Source: Pseudomonadota bacterium (GTDB lineage Bacteria > Pseudomonadota > Alphaproteobacteria > Rhizobiales > Beijerinckiaceae). Taken from it: DNA of 64,000 nt. The DNA lies in the NCBI GenBank assembly GCA_021813805.1, contig JAKAJL010000014.1, positions 1 to 64,000 of the forward strand. The letters are read 5' to 3'. Position 1 is the stretch's first letter. Each line of letters starts with the position of its first letter. Below the pieces are notes generated by a model that did no database searches, had not been told where the DNA came from, and saw nothing but the letters and a program-made list of their open reading frames with translations. The translations under genes were made by a program, and so were the position numbers. This document shows, piece after piece, positions 28,640 to 38,200 of the stretch.

Positions 28640-29998
28640 TCATTCCGCCGGGGCGCCGACCGCGTGGCCCGGTTCGATCGCCTCATGCTTGAGCGGAACG
28701 AGGATCGAGAAGATGAACAGGAAGGCGCCGACGGCCGTCGCGACGCCTGCGCCGAGACGCAGGTCGAAGAACAGGCCGAGCTGGTCGGCGGCGTCCATGA
28801 AGCTCAGTCCCATGACGCGGGTCAGATGGGTCTGCAGCACGCCGGCGAAGGTGAGCGCCACCGTCATGAACACCACGCCCGCCGACAGGATCCAGAAGCT
28901 GAGCATGTTCAGGACCTGGTTATAGGGGGCGCGATTGAACAGTTGCGGGAAGGCGTAGGTCATGATCGCCAGATTGACGCAGACATAGGCGCCATAGAAG
29001 GCCAGATGGCCGTGCGCCGCCGTCACCTGCGTGCCGTGCGTATAGAAGTTCACGCCGTGCAGGGTGTGCAGGAAACCCCACACGCCGGCGCCGAAAAAGG
29101 CCAGCACCGAACAGCCGAGCGACCACAGCATCGCCGCCTTGTTGGGATGGTCGCGGCGGCCCTTCCACACCATGCTGAAGGTGAACAGCATCATGCCGAA
29201 GAAGGGAACGACCTCGAGCGACGAGAAGATCGAGCCGATCCACTGCCAATAGCCCGGCGTTCCGATCCAGTAATAGTGATGGCCAGTGCCGAGAATTCCC
29301 GAGAAGAGCGCGGTCGCGACGATGACATAGAGCCATTTCTCGATCACCTCGCGGTCCACGCCCGTGAGCTTCAGCATCAGGAAGGCGAGAATCGAGGCCA
29401 TCACCAGCTCCCACACGCCTTCCACCCAGAGATGGACGACATACCACCAGAACATCTTGTCTTCCGACAGGTTGCCCGGGTTGTAGAGCGAGAACAGGAA
29501 GAAGACGGCGACGCCCCACAGGCCGAGCAGCAGCACGTTGGTGATCGCCGTCTTGCGCCCCTGCAGCACGGTCATGCTGATGTTGAACAGGAAGATCAGG
29601 GCGGCCACGACAATGCCGAGCTTCACCCAAAGCGGCTGTTCGAGATAGGAGCGCGCTTCCGCCGCGTAAATGTGGAAGAGATAGCCGGCCACCGCCGCCA
29701 GCGCGCCGAGGAAAAAGATGGCGAATTGGACATAGGCGAGGGCCGGCGAATAGATCTCGCGCTCCGCCTCCTCGGGAATGAGATAATAGGCGGCCCCGAA
29801 GAAGCCGAGTATCAGCCAGACGACGAGGGCGTTGGTGTGGATCATGCGTACTTCATTGAAGGGCATGATTTCGACGGGAACGAGGTTCGGCGCGACATAG
29901 ATGAGGCCGCCGATCAGTCCGAAGATCATCTGGACGGCGAAGATGAGCATGGCGCCAAGCCAATAGGTCTTGGCGATGCTTTGGCTGTGATATTGCAT
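28640..29998 (-). CDS. norB: Nitric oxide reductase large subunit NorB
   Basis: NorB is the catalytic subunit of cNOR, reducing two NO to N2O with electrons from NorC. The 452-residue protein has about 12 membrane helices and heme-copper-oxidase-type histidine ligands (NEVRMIHTNALVVW, YVVHLWVEGVWELV, GTGHHYYWIG and the late TAAHGHLAFYGAYV). The conserved glutamate near the FeB site is in the WVEGVWE segment. norC is directly upstream with a 35-base gap. Confidence 0.97.
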   Translation of the reverse strand: MQYHSQSIAKTYWLGAMLIFAVQMIFGLIGGLIYVAPNLVPVEIMPFNEVRMIHTNALVVWLILGFFGAAYYLIPEEAEREIYSPALAYVQFAIFFLGALAAVAGYLFHIYAAEARSYLEQPLWVKLGIVVAALIFLFNISMTVLQGRKTAITNVLLLGLWGVAVFFLFSLYNPGNLSEDKMFWWYVVHLWVEGVWELVMASILAFLMLKLTGVDREVIEKWLYVIVATALFSGILGTGHHYYWIGTPGYWQWIGSIFSSLEVVPFFGMMLFTFSMVWKGRRDHPNKAAMLWSLGCSVLAFFGAGVWGFLHTLHGVNFYTHGTQVTAAHGHLAFYGAYVCVNLAIMTYAFPQLFNRAPYNQVLNMLSFWILSAGVVFMTVALTFAGVLQTHLTRVMGLSFMDAADQLGLFFDLRLGAGVATAVGAFLFIFSILVPLKHEAIEPGHAVGAPAE

Positions 29999-30033
29999 TA
30001 AATCCTCCGCATCGTTGGATCAGTTGGTCCTGG

Positions 30034-30492
30034 TCAGTTGGTTTTGGACGGCCGCGGCGGCCACCCTTGCAGATTGGCGCGCCCGGCCCAGTCGAGGAAA
30101 TTGCCCAGATCGTCGAGCTGGGCGTCGCTCAAGTTGAACTGCGGCATCTGCCGACGCCCGGGGATGCCGGTCGGCTGCGCCTTCATCCAGGATTTGAACG
30201 TCTCGCGCGCGCCGGCGGGATCCTTTTCGACGCCCCAGCGCTTCATGACATCGCCCAGTTCGGGCGCGAAACGAGCGCCTTCGCCGTAAATGGTGTGGCA
30301 GTCAAAACAGGCGTGGCTTTCCCAGATGCGCTTGCCGCGCACCACGGAATCGGTGAGATGGGCCTCGTCGGTCCCCTTGGTCAGGATGTAGTGGCGGCTT
30401 TGCGCCGTCAGCCCGACGAAGATGACGAAGAAGAACAGCGACCCGCCGTAGAATATATTTCGGGCCGTGGATTTTGTGAGTACTTCGCTCAT
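30034..30492 (-). CDS. norC: Nitric oxide reductase cytochrome c subunit NorC
   Basis: NorC is a membrane-anchored monoheme cytochrome that feeds electrons to NorB. An N-terminal helix (NIFYGGSLFFFVIFVGLTA) is followed by a periplasmic domain with CFDCH at 62-66 and the Met-containing RRQMPQFNLSDAQLDDLGNFLDW. The length of 152 residues is typical. An FNR/NNR-type box is centred about 65 bases before its ATG, so norCBQD can be transcribed from here as well as from norE. Confidence 0.96.
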   Translation of the reverse strand: MSEVLTKSTARNIFYGGSLFFFVIFVGLTAQSRHYILTKGTDEAHLTDSVVRGKRIWESHACFDCHTIYGEGARFAPELGDVMKRWGVEKDPAGARETFKSWMKAQPTGIPGRRQMPQFNLSDAQLDDLGNFLDWAGRANLQGWPPRPSKTN

Positions 30493-30550
30493 GCGGTCGT
30501 TCCCCGGAAGATGGACTGGCCGACGCTAGAATGAGGCGCGGCCGGACCCC

Positions 30551-30564
30551 TTAACAAAAGTCAA
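30551..30564. promoter_or_regulatory. FNR/NNR-like box upstream of norC
   Basis: TTAAC-AAAA-GTCAA differs from TTGAC-N4-GTCAA at one base and is centred about 65 bases before the norC ATG. Confidence 0.6.
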
Positions 30565-30587
30565 CTGGCGCCTCGGCGGCGACGCAT

Positions 30588-30863
30588 TCATTGCGGAGTC
30601 GCAAAGAACAGGAAGGAAGCGGAGACGAGCAGCAGGGTGAGCGCCGCGGCCGTTGTGAATCCGAACAGCGCGCCCGGCGCGGCGCGAAGCCCGAGATAGG
30701 TCCGCAGCACGAGATGCGCCTTGCACGCGGCCGCAGCCGCGACGACGCCAATCATCGCCGCGCCGAGCCTTGAGGCGTGGACGACGTCGGAGGCAAAGGC
30801 CAAGGTCAGCGACAGCGCCATCAGCAAGGCCCAGACGATCAGGATTTCGCGCGGCTTCGCCAT
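30588..30863 (-). CDS. norF: NorF, small membrane protein of the nor cluster
   Basis: This 91-residue protein has three hydrophobic helices (ILIVWALLMALSLTLAFA, LGAAMIGVVAAAAACKAHLVL, FTTAAALTLLLVSASFLFF) and belongs to the cytochrome-oxidase-subunit-IV-like group that includes NorF. In Paracoccus norEF are accessory genes that raise NO reductase activity. It starts 3 bases after norE and precedes norC. Confidence 0.8.
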   Translation of the reverse strand: MAKPREILIVWALLMALSLTLAFASDVVHASRLGAAMIGVVAAAAACKAHLVLRTYLGLRAAPGALFGFTTAAALTLLLVSASFLFFATPQ

Positions 30864-30866
30864 GGC

Positions 30867-31445
30867 TCACCTCAGGAGATAAAAGCTGGGAAACACCAGA
30901 ATCCAGACCAGATCAACCATGTGCCAGAACGCGGTTCCGGTCTCGATATTGTCAGGCGAGTCGAAATGCGCCACCAGTAGCAGGATGACGAGGCCAAGCA
31001 CGACATGAAGGGCGTGGAAGCCGGTGACGAGGAAATAAAGGGTGAAGAAGGGACTCGAATCGAGATCGTGTCCGGCGGCGAGTTCGACGCCATATTCGCG
31101 CGCCTTGACGACGAGAAAAACAACGCCGAGCGACCCGGCGAGGCCAAGCCAGAAGCGCGCCGCCGCGCGCCGGCTTTCATGCGCGGCGACATTGGCCAGC
31201 GCCGCGAACAGACCGCTGGTCAGCAGCACGGCGGTGTTGATCAGGCCGGCGAGGCGGCTCAACTGGTCCTGATCGGCGGCGAAACCCGCCGGATCGCGGG
31301 CGCGGGCGCCGGCGTAGCCGATCAGCGCCCCCCCGAAAACCGCAAGCTCGGAGCCGATCAGAACCCACATCAGCGGATTGCCGGGCAAAGCCGAGAGCGG
31401 CCCCCAGTCGTCCTTGGCGTTCACGCGGGCTTGAACTTCGGTCAT
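30867..31445 (-). CDS. norE: NorE, cytochrome-oxidase subunit III-like protein
   Basis: This 192-residue membrane protein has five hydrophobic helices and is related to heme-copper oxidase subunit III (PLMWVLIGSELAVFGGALIGY; GFHALHVVLGLVILLLV; GTAFWHMVDLVWILVFPSFYLL). It is NorE-like, an accessory factor in NO reductase function or assembly, and the first gene of norEFCBQD. ATG at 31445 has GGAG 8 bases upstream. No clear FNR box is visible in the 79-base gap to the next gene. Confidence 0.88.
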   Translation of the reverse strand: MTEVQARVNAKDDWGPLSALPGNPLMWVLIGSELAVFGGALIGYAGARARDPAGFAADQDQLSRLAGLINTAVLLTSGLFAALANVAAHESRRAAARFWLGLAGSLGVVFLVVKAREYGVELAAGHDLDSSPFFTLYFLVTGFHALHVVLGLVILLLVAHFDSPDNIETGTAFWHMVDLVWILVFPSFYLLR

Positions 31446-31524
31446 CCGTTTTCTCCGTGGCGTCCCAGTTGGCGCGCCACGGCTCAGAAGACGTTGTCGC
31501 GCCGCAAAGACGGCGGCCTTGCCT

Positions 31525-32226
31525 TCACGAGGACGGGTCGTCGATCAGCGGATCGGGTTTGGCGAGGTTTTCCAGCGCGACGGGGTCGCCGATCTCGATC
31601 CGGGCGCCTTTGACCTTGACGCCGAAACGCGCCAGAGTGGCGAAATTGCGCGAGAGATTTTCGGGGGCCATGCCCAACTGGGCCGCCAGCACTTTCTTGT
31701 CGAAGGGGATGACGATTCGATGCGTCGAGCCGGTTTCGCTGTCGCGCCGCGTCAGCCAGTTGGCGAGCCTTTCCAGGCCGGTCCGCAGTTTCTGGTTTTT
31801 CAGGTCCTTGGTGGCGGCGCGATAGGCGGTCGCGAGCTCCACGGCGATGCGCGCCGCGAAGGCTGCGTCTTCGAGCAGCGCCTTGCGCACCGAAGCGGCC
31901 GGCAGCATCAGGATGCGCGCCGGCTGGATGACGCGCGCCGATTTGAGATGGGGACGGTCGAGCACGACGGCCGCCGCGATGAAGACATTGGGCGGACCGA
32001 TGACTTCGATCGTGGTTTCGCGATCGCGATAACGGGAATAGAGTTCGACGCCGCCGCTGACTACGACATGAAGGAAATCGGGTAGTTCGCCTTCCTTTGC
32101 GAGGTCGATCCCCTCGGGGAATTTATGCAGGAAGGCGCCCTCCAGAAGCATCGCGACCGTCTCGGGCCGGCAGCCTGAAAAAATCTGCAGACGCGAGGCC
32201 TCGTCATAATGCTCCCGAGACAGCAT
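31525..32226 (-). CDS. narR: Crp/FNR-family regulator, NarR-like
   Basis: This 233-residue regulator has a sensor fold (LEGAFLHKFPEGIDLAKEGELPDFLHVVVSGGVELYS) and a C-terminal helix-turn-helix (VLAAQLGMAPENLSRNFATLARFGV). It has no FNR-type N-terminal cysteine cluster. It is divergent from narK-narGHJI, the place of NarR in Paracoccus, a nitrate/nitrite-responsive activator of nar genes. The two boxes in the shared 217-base intergenic region can serve it too. The family is clear; the ligand and the NarR name rest on context. Confidence 0.7.
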   Translation of the reverse strand: MLSREHYDEASRLQIFSGCRPETVAMLLEGAFLHKFPEGIDLAKEGELPDFLHVVVSGGVELYSRYRDRETTIEVIGPPNVFIAAAVVLDRPHLKSARVIQPARILMLPAASVRKALLEDAAFAARIAVELATAYRAATKDLKNQKLRTGLERLANWLTRRDSETGSTHRIVIPFDKKVLAAQLGMAPENLSRNFATLARFGVKVKGARIEIGDPVALENLAKPDPLIDDPSS

Positions 32227-32313
32227 GGTCGCTCCTCCCGCGGATAGGGGTCATCAAAGGCGGCGCCGATTTGATCTCCGCACCCTTCATACAAGGCTGA
32301 TTCAATTTGCTGT

Positions 32314-32327
32314 TTGACTTTTGTCAA
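32314..32327. promoter_or_regulatory. FNR/NNR box, perfect palindrome, narR-narK region
   Basis: TTGAC-TTTT-GTCAA is a perfect dyad, centred about 94 bases before the narR-like ATG and 124 before narK. It has the same sequence as the box before nosZ. Confidence 0.75.
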
Positions 32328-32362
32328 ATAAATCCTTGTTTCTTCGCGCGCAGCCGAATTCC

Positions 32363-32376
32363 TTGATCATTGTCAA
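32363..32376. promoter_or_regulatory. FNR box proximal to narK
   Basis: TTGAT-CATT-GTCAA is one base from a perfect dyad and is centred about 75 bases before the narK ATG. It lies 49 bases from the other box, close to five helical turns. Confidence 0.7.
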
Positions 32377-32443
32377 AGAGTCTTCGAAGCATTGGGGGTC
32401 AATTCCCGCGCCGGAAGCCACAATAACAAGGATGGCGCCAATC

Positions 32444-35182
32444 ATGTCCGACGCTTCGATCGATCGCGGCGCGCAGCAGCGCGCGCTCTGGCTCTCGACC
32501 ATCGCTTTCACCGCATGTTTCGCGGTATGGATGATTTTCGCCATCATCGGCATTCAGATCAAAAGAGATCTCGGCCTCAGCGAAACGGAGTTTGGCTTGC
32601 TGGCGGGGACGCCGGTGCTCACCGGATCGCTGACCCGGCTCGTTCTTGGCGTCTGGACCGACCAATATGGCGGGCGGCGCGTTTTCACGATCGTGATGCT
32701 CGCGGCGGCTGTGGCGACCTATCTGCTCACCTATGCGCAGACCTATCCGCAATTCCTGCTCGCCGCGCTCGGGGTCGGGATTTCCGGCGGCTCCTTCGCG
32801 GTCGGCGTCGCCTATGTCTCGCGCTGGTTCACGCCGGCCAAACAGGGGCTGGCGCTCGGCGTTTTCGGCGCCGGCAATGTCGGCGCGGCGGTCACCAAAT
32901 TCGCCGCGCCCTTCGTCATGGTGGCGATGGGCTGGAAAGGCGTCGCCTATATCTGGGCCGCGGGACTGGCGATCATGGCGGTCGTCTTCTTCCTGGGGAC
33001 CAAGGACGATCCGGTGGTGGCGCAGCGCCGCCTCAGGCATGAAAAGCCGACCGGCTTCTGGGCGGAAATGGCGCCGCTGAAGAATGTCCAGGTGTGGCGC
33101 TTCTCGCTCTATTATTTCTATGTCTTCGGCGGCTTTGTCGCGCTTTCTCTGTGGCTGCCCCATTATCTCATCAAGGTCTATCACGTCGATATCGAAACAG
33201 CCGGCATGACCGCAGCGATGTTCTCGATACCCGCCAGCCTGTTCCGCGTCTATGGCGGCCATCTCTCCGACCGCTACGGCGCGCGGACGGTCATGTACTG
33301 GATGTTCTTGGTCTCCGTCGTGGCGACCTTCGTCCTGTCCTATCCCTCGACCGATTACGTCGTCCATACCGCCCAGGGCGACAAGGCCTTCCATCTCGCC
33401 ATGGGCCTGCCGGGCTTCATCGTCACCATCTTCGTCCTCGGCTTCTTCATGGCGCTGGGCAAGGCGGCGGTCTACAAGCACATTCCCGTCTATTACCCGG
33501 ACAATGTCGGCGCGGTGGGCGGCCTCGTCGGCCTGATCGGCGGGCTCGGCGGCTTCGTCCTGCCCATCGCCTTCGGCGTGGCGTTCGACCTCACCGGCTT
33601 GTGGACCAGCTGCTTCATGCTGATGTTCGTCATCGTGGTCGTTTCGCTGACCTGGATGCACTTCGCCATTCGCTACATGGAAAGAAGCGCGGTCGCGGCG
33701 ACGCTCGAAAAGCTGCCCGAACTGCCCGAGATGGAGGAAATCCACAAGCCGGGGCTCGTCCCCCCGGCTTCCGGCGCCATGATCGAAGACTGGCGTCCGG
33801 AGGACAAGACTTTCTGGGAGAAAACCGGCAGAGCCATCGCCCATCGCAATCTCTGGATTTCGATCCCGGCGCTGCTTCTGTCCTTCGCGATCTGGCAGGT
33901 CTGGTCGGTCGTGGTCGCCAAACTGCCTCTGGTCGGCTTCAAATTCACCACCGACCAGTTGTTCTGGCTGGCGGCGCTTCCCGGCCTTTCGGGCGCGACC
34001 CTGCGCATCTTCTACAGTTTCATGGTCCCGATCTTCGGCGGCCGGCTGTGGACGACGCTCGCCACCTGGTCGCTGATCATCCCGGCGATCGGCATCGGCT
34101 ATGCCGTGCAGAGCCCCGACACGCCTTACGTCGTTCTGCTGATCCTCGCCTTGCTGTGTGGCTTCGGCGGCGGCAATTTCGCCTCCTCCATGGCCAATAT
34201 TTCCTTCTTCTTCCCCAAGGCGGAAAAGGGCCATGCGCTGGCGATGAACGCGGGCCTGGGCAATCTCGGCGTCAGCGTCGTGCAGTTCGTGGCGCCGCTG
34301 ATCATCGCCTATGGCGTGTTCGGTCCGCTCGGCGGCGCGCCGCAGATGGTCGGCGCGGCCGACAAGGCCACGCAGGTCTGGCTGCAGAACGCATCCTTCA
34401 TCTTCGTGCCCTTCATCGTGGTTTCCGCTTTCGCCGCCTGGTTCGGCATGAACGACATCGCCTCGGCCAAGGCCTCCTTCGCCGAGCAGTCGGTGATCTT
34501 CACCCGACGTCACAACTGGATCATGTGCGTGCTCTACACGGGCACCTTCGGCTCGTTCATTGGCTTTGCGGCGGGCTTCCCGCTGCTCGGCAAGATCCTG
34601 TTTCCGCACGAAAACGTGCTGGCCTACGCCTTCCTCGGCCCGCTGGTCGGCGCGCTGGCGCGCTCGGGCACAGGCTGGATCTCCGACCGCTGGGGCGGCG
34701 GCCGGGTGACGCTTAGCGTTTTCGTGGGCATGATGGTCGGCGTCGCCGCCGTGCTCTATTTCGTCGCCGCCAAGGACCAGCCCGGCGCCTTCTGGGGTTT
34801 CTTCGCCAGCTTCCTGTTCCTGTTCCTGATGACCGGAATCGGCAACGCCTCCACCTTCCAGATGATTCCCAACATCATGCGCAAGGAGATCGCGCGGCTG
34901 GAGCCTCATCTCGATCCGACGGCGCGTCTGCGGCAGGCGGAGAAGGAATCGGCGGCGATCACCGGCTTCACCTCTGCGATCGCGGCCTATGGCGCCTTCT
35001 TCATCCCGAAATCCTACGGCACCGCCATCGCGCTGACCGGCGGCGTGTCGGCGGCCTTGTGGGCCTTCCTGGTCTTCTACGCGATCTGCGCGGGCGTGAC
35101 CTGGGCGGTCTACACCCGCAGGGGCGGATTGCTCCATGACGTCGAGCGCCGCGCGACGCCCGCCGCCACACCTGCCGAATAA
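32444..35182 (+). CDS. narK: Fused nitrate/nitrite transporter NarK1-NarK2
   Basis: This 912-residue protein consists of two major-facilitator units joined head to tail. The first unit (about 1-450) has LVLGVWTDQYGGRR and GISGGSFAVGVAYVSRWF. The second (about 500-900) has GFGGGNFASSMANISFFFPKAEKGHALAMNAGLGNLG, the nitrate signature. In Paracoccus such a fusion gives a nitrate/proton symporter and a nitrate/nitrite antiporter in one chain. ATG at 32444 with AAGGA upstream is preferred to the track start at 32321, which would place the FNR boxes inside the gene. narG follows 20 bases later. Confidence 0.93.
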   Translation: MSDASIDRGAQQRALWLSTIAFTACFAVWMIFAIIGIQIKRDLGLSETEFGLLAGTPVLTGSLTRLVLGVWTDQYGGRRVFTIVMLAAAVATYLLTYAQTYPQFLLAALGVGISGGSFAVGVAYVSRWFTPAKQGLALGVFGAGNVGAAVTKFAAPFVMVAMGWKGVAYIWAAGLAIMAVVFFLGTKDDPVVAQRRLRHEKPTGFWAEMAPLKNVQVWRFSLYYFYVFGGFVALSLWLPHYLIKVYHVDIETAGMTAAMFSIPASLFRVYGGHLSDRYGARTVMYWMFLVSVVATFVLSYPSTDYVVHTAQGDKAFHLAMGLPGFIVTIFVLGFFMALGKAAVYKHIPVYYPDNVGAVGGLVGLIGGLGGFVLPIAFGVAFDLTGLWTSCFMLMFVIVVVSLTWMHFAIRYMERSAVAATLEKLPELPEMEEIHKPGLVPPASGAMIEDWRPEDKTFWEKTGRAIAHRNLWISIPALLLSFAIWQVWSVVVAKLPLVGFKFTTDQLFWLAALPGLSGATLRIFYSFMVPIFGGRLWTTLATWSLIIPAIGIGYAVQSPDTPYVVLLILALLCGFGGGNFASSMANISFFFPKAEKGHALAMNAGLGNLGVSVVQFVAPLIIAYGVFGPLGGAPQMVGAADKATQVWLQNASFIFVPFIVVSAFAAWFGMNDIASAKASFAEQSVIFTRRHNWIMCVLYTGTFGSFIGFAAGFPLLGKILFPHENVLAYAFLGPLVGALARSGTGWISDRWGGGRVTLSVFVGMMVGVAAVLYFVAAKDQPGAFWGFFASFLFLFLMTGIGNASTFQMIPNIMRKEIARLEPHLDPTARLRQAEKESAAITGFTSAIAAYGAFFIPKSYGTAIALTGGVSAALWAFLVFYAICAGVTWAVYTRRGGLLHDVERRATPAATPAE

Positions 35183-35202
35183 TCCAAACCGGAGTTCAGG
35201 CC

Positions 35203-38200
35203 ATGAGCCATTTCCTCGACCGACTGACCTTTTTCCGCAGGGCGCAACAGTCCTTCGCGAATGGTCACGGCGTCATGACCAGTGAGGACCGCCGCTGGGA
35301 GGACGGTTATCGCAAGCGCTGGCAGCACGACAAGATCGTGCGCTCGACCCATGGCGCGAACTGCACCGGCTCCTGCTCATGGAAGATCTACGTCAAGGGC
35401 GGCATCGTCACCTGGGAGACGCAGCAGACCGACTATCCGCGCACGCGGCCCGAACTGCCCAATCATGAGCCGCGCGGCTGCCCGCGCGGGGCGAGCTACA
35501 GCTGGTACCTCTATTCCGGCAACCGCACGAAATATCCGCTTGTCCGCTCCGCTCTGGTCAAGCTCTATCGCGAAGCGCGTAAAACCATGAAGCCGGTCGC
35601 CGCCTGGGCGTCGATCGTCGAGAACCCCGCCAAGCGCGAGGCCTATACGACGAAGCGAGGCCATGGCGGGTTCATCCGCGCAAGCTGGGACGAGGTCAAC
35701 GAGATCATCGCCGCTGCCAACGCCCATACGATCAAGGCGCACGGCCCCGACCGCGTGGCCGGATTCTCGCCGATCCCGGCGATGTCGATGATCTCCTTTG
35801 CCGCCGGCACGCGCTATCTGTCGCTGCTGGGCGGCGTGTGCCTGTCCTTCTACGACTGGTATTGCGACCTGCCGCCGTCCTCGCCGCAGACCTGGGGCGA
35901 GCAGACCGACGTGCCGGAATCCGCTGACTGGTACAACGCCGGCTTCCTGATCCTGTGGGGCTCCAACGTGCCCCAGACCCGCACGCCCGACGCGCATTTC
36001 TACACCGAGGCGCGCTATCGCGGCGCCAAGAGCGCGGTGATCAGCCCGGACTATTCCGAGGCCTCGAAATTCGCCGACATCTGGCTTTCGGTGAAACAGG
36101 GCACGGATTCCGCTCTGGCCCTGGCGATGGGCCACGTGATCCTGAAGCAGTTCCATGTCGACCGGCAGGTCGATTATTTCATGGATTACGTCAAACGCTA
36201 CACGGACATGCCGATGCTGGTGAGACTGGTTCGGCAGGATGGAAAACTCATTCCCGATCGTTTTCTTCGCGCCAGCGATCTCGACGGCGGCCTCGGCGAG
36301 AGCAACAACCCGGAATGGAAGACCCTGGCGTTCGACGCGGCGAGCGGCGAACTGGTGGCGCCGCGCGGCTCGGTCGGCTTCCGCTGGGGCGAGAAGGGCA
36401 AGTGGAACCTCGAAGCAAAAAAATCGGACGGCGCGCCGGTCGATCTTCTGCTGTCCCTGAAAGAGCGCGACCATGAACTGGTCGATGTCGCCTTCCCCTA
36501 TTTCGGCAATATCGCGCACGACCATTTCACCCATTCCGACCATTCCAGCGTCCTGAATCGCCGGCTTCCGGCGACGAAGGTGAAGACGACGGACGGCGAA
36601 GTCCTGGTCGCCTCGGTCTATGACCTGTTCCTCGCCAATTACGGCGTCGATCGCGGATTCGGCGGCGAGAATGTCGCCAAGAATTTCGACGAGGATGTTC
36701 CTTACACTCCAGCCTGGGCGGAGAAGATCACTGGCGTCTCGCGCGACCAGATTATCCAGGTCGCGCATGAATTCGCCCTCAACGCCGAAAAGACCAAGGG
36801 CCGTTCGATGGTCATCATCGGCGCGGCGATGAACCATTGGTATCACAGCGATATGAACTATCGCGGCGTGATCAACATGCTGGTGATGTGCGGCTGCGTC
36901 GGCCAGTCCGGCGGCGGCTGGGCGCATTATGTCGGACAGGAAAAGCTGCGCCCGCAGGCCGGCTGGGCGCCGGTGGCCTTCGCGCTCGACTGGGGTCGCC
37001 CCCCGCGCCACCAGAACGGCACGTCGTTCTTTTACGCCCACACCGATCAATGGCGTTACGAAACCGTGGAGCCCAGGGAGCTTCTGTCGCCCACCGCGCC
37101 CGCCGGTCCGTGGGATGGGGCGCTGATCGACTATAATGTCCGCGCCGAGCGCATGGGTTGGCTGCCCTCCGCGCCGCAGCTCGAACAGAACCCGCTGACC
37201 ATCGCGGGCTTGGCCGCCGAAAAGGGGCTCGAGCCCAAGGATTATGTCGCGCAGGCGCTGGTTTCCGGCGAGCTGAAAATGTCCTGCGAGGATCCGGACA
37301 ATCCGAAAAACTGGCCGCGCAATCTGTTCGTCTGGCGGTCCAACCTGCTCGGCTCGTCGGGCAAGGGTCACGAATATTTCCTGAAACACCTGCTCGGGAC
37401 ATCGCATGGCGTCCTGGGCAAGAATCTCGGCGAGGAGGGGCGCGCAAAGCCGAAGGAGGTCGCCTGGCGTGAGCAGGGTCCCGAAGGAAAGCTCGACCTG
37501 CTGGTCACGCTCGATTTCCGCATGTCCACCACGGCGGTCTATTCCGACATCGTGCTGCCCGCCGCCACCTGGTATGAGAAGGACGACCTCAACACCTCCG
37601 ACATGCACCCCTTCATCCATCCGCTCGGCGCGGCGGTCGATCCGATCTGGGAATCCCGCTCGGATTGGGAGATCTACAAGGGCATCGCCAAGGCCTTTTC
37701 GGCGGTCGCGCCGGAGGTGCTCGGCGTCGAGAAGGACGTCGTCCTGACGCCGATGCAGCACGATTCGCCGGCGGAGATCGCGCAGGCCCTCGACGTCAAG
37801 GAATGGAAGAAGGGCGAAACGCCAGCGATCCCGGGCAAGACCATGCCGGCGGTGACCGTGGTCGAGCGCGATTACCCGCATGTCTACCAGCGATTCACCT
37901 CGCTGGGACCGCTGATGGAAAAGGTCGGCAATGGCGTGAAGGGCATCGCCTGGGACACCAAGCATGAGGTCGCGGCGCTCCGGGCGCTCAATGGCGCGGT
38001 GACCGACGAGGGCCCGACCAAGGGCCTGGCGAAAATGCTGACGGCGCTGGATGCGGCGGAAGCCGTTTTGATGATGGCGCCGGAAACGAACGGTGAAGTG
38101 GCGGTGAAGTCCTGGGCGGATTTATCGAAAACCACTGGCCTCGATCACACCCATCTGGCCCTGCCGAAAGAGGATGAGAAAATTCGCTTCCGCGACATCG

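Noticed and set aside
32399-37965. Minus-strand ORFs of 912 and 862 residues opposite narK and narG
   Set aside because: They are shadows of NarK and NarG, whose motifs are unmistakable.
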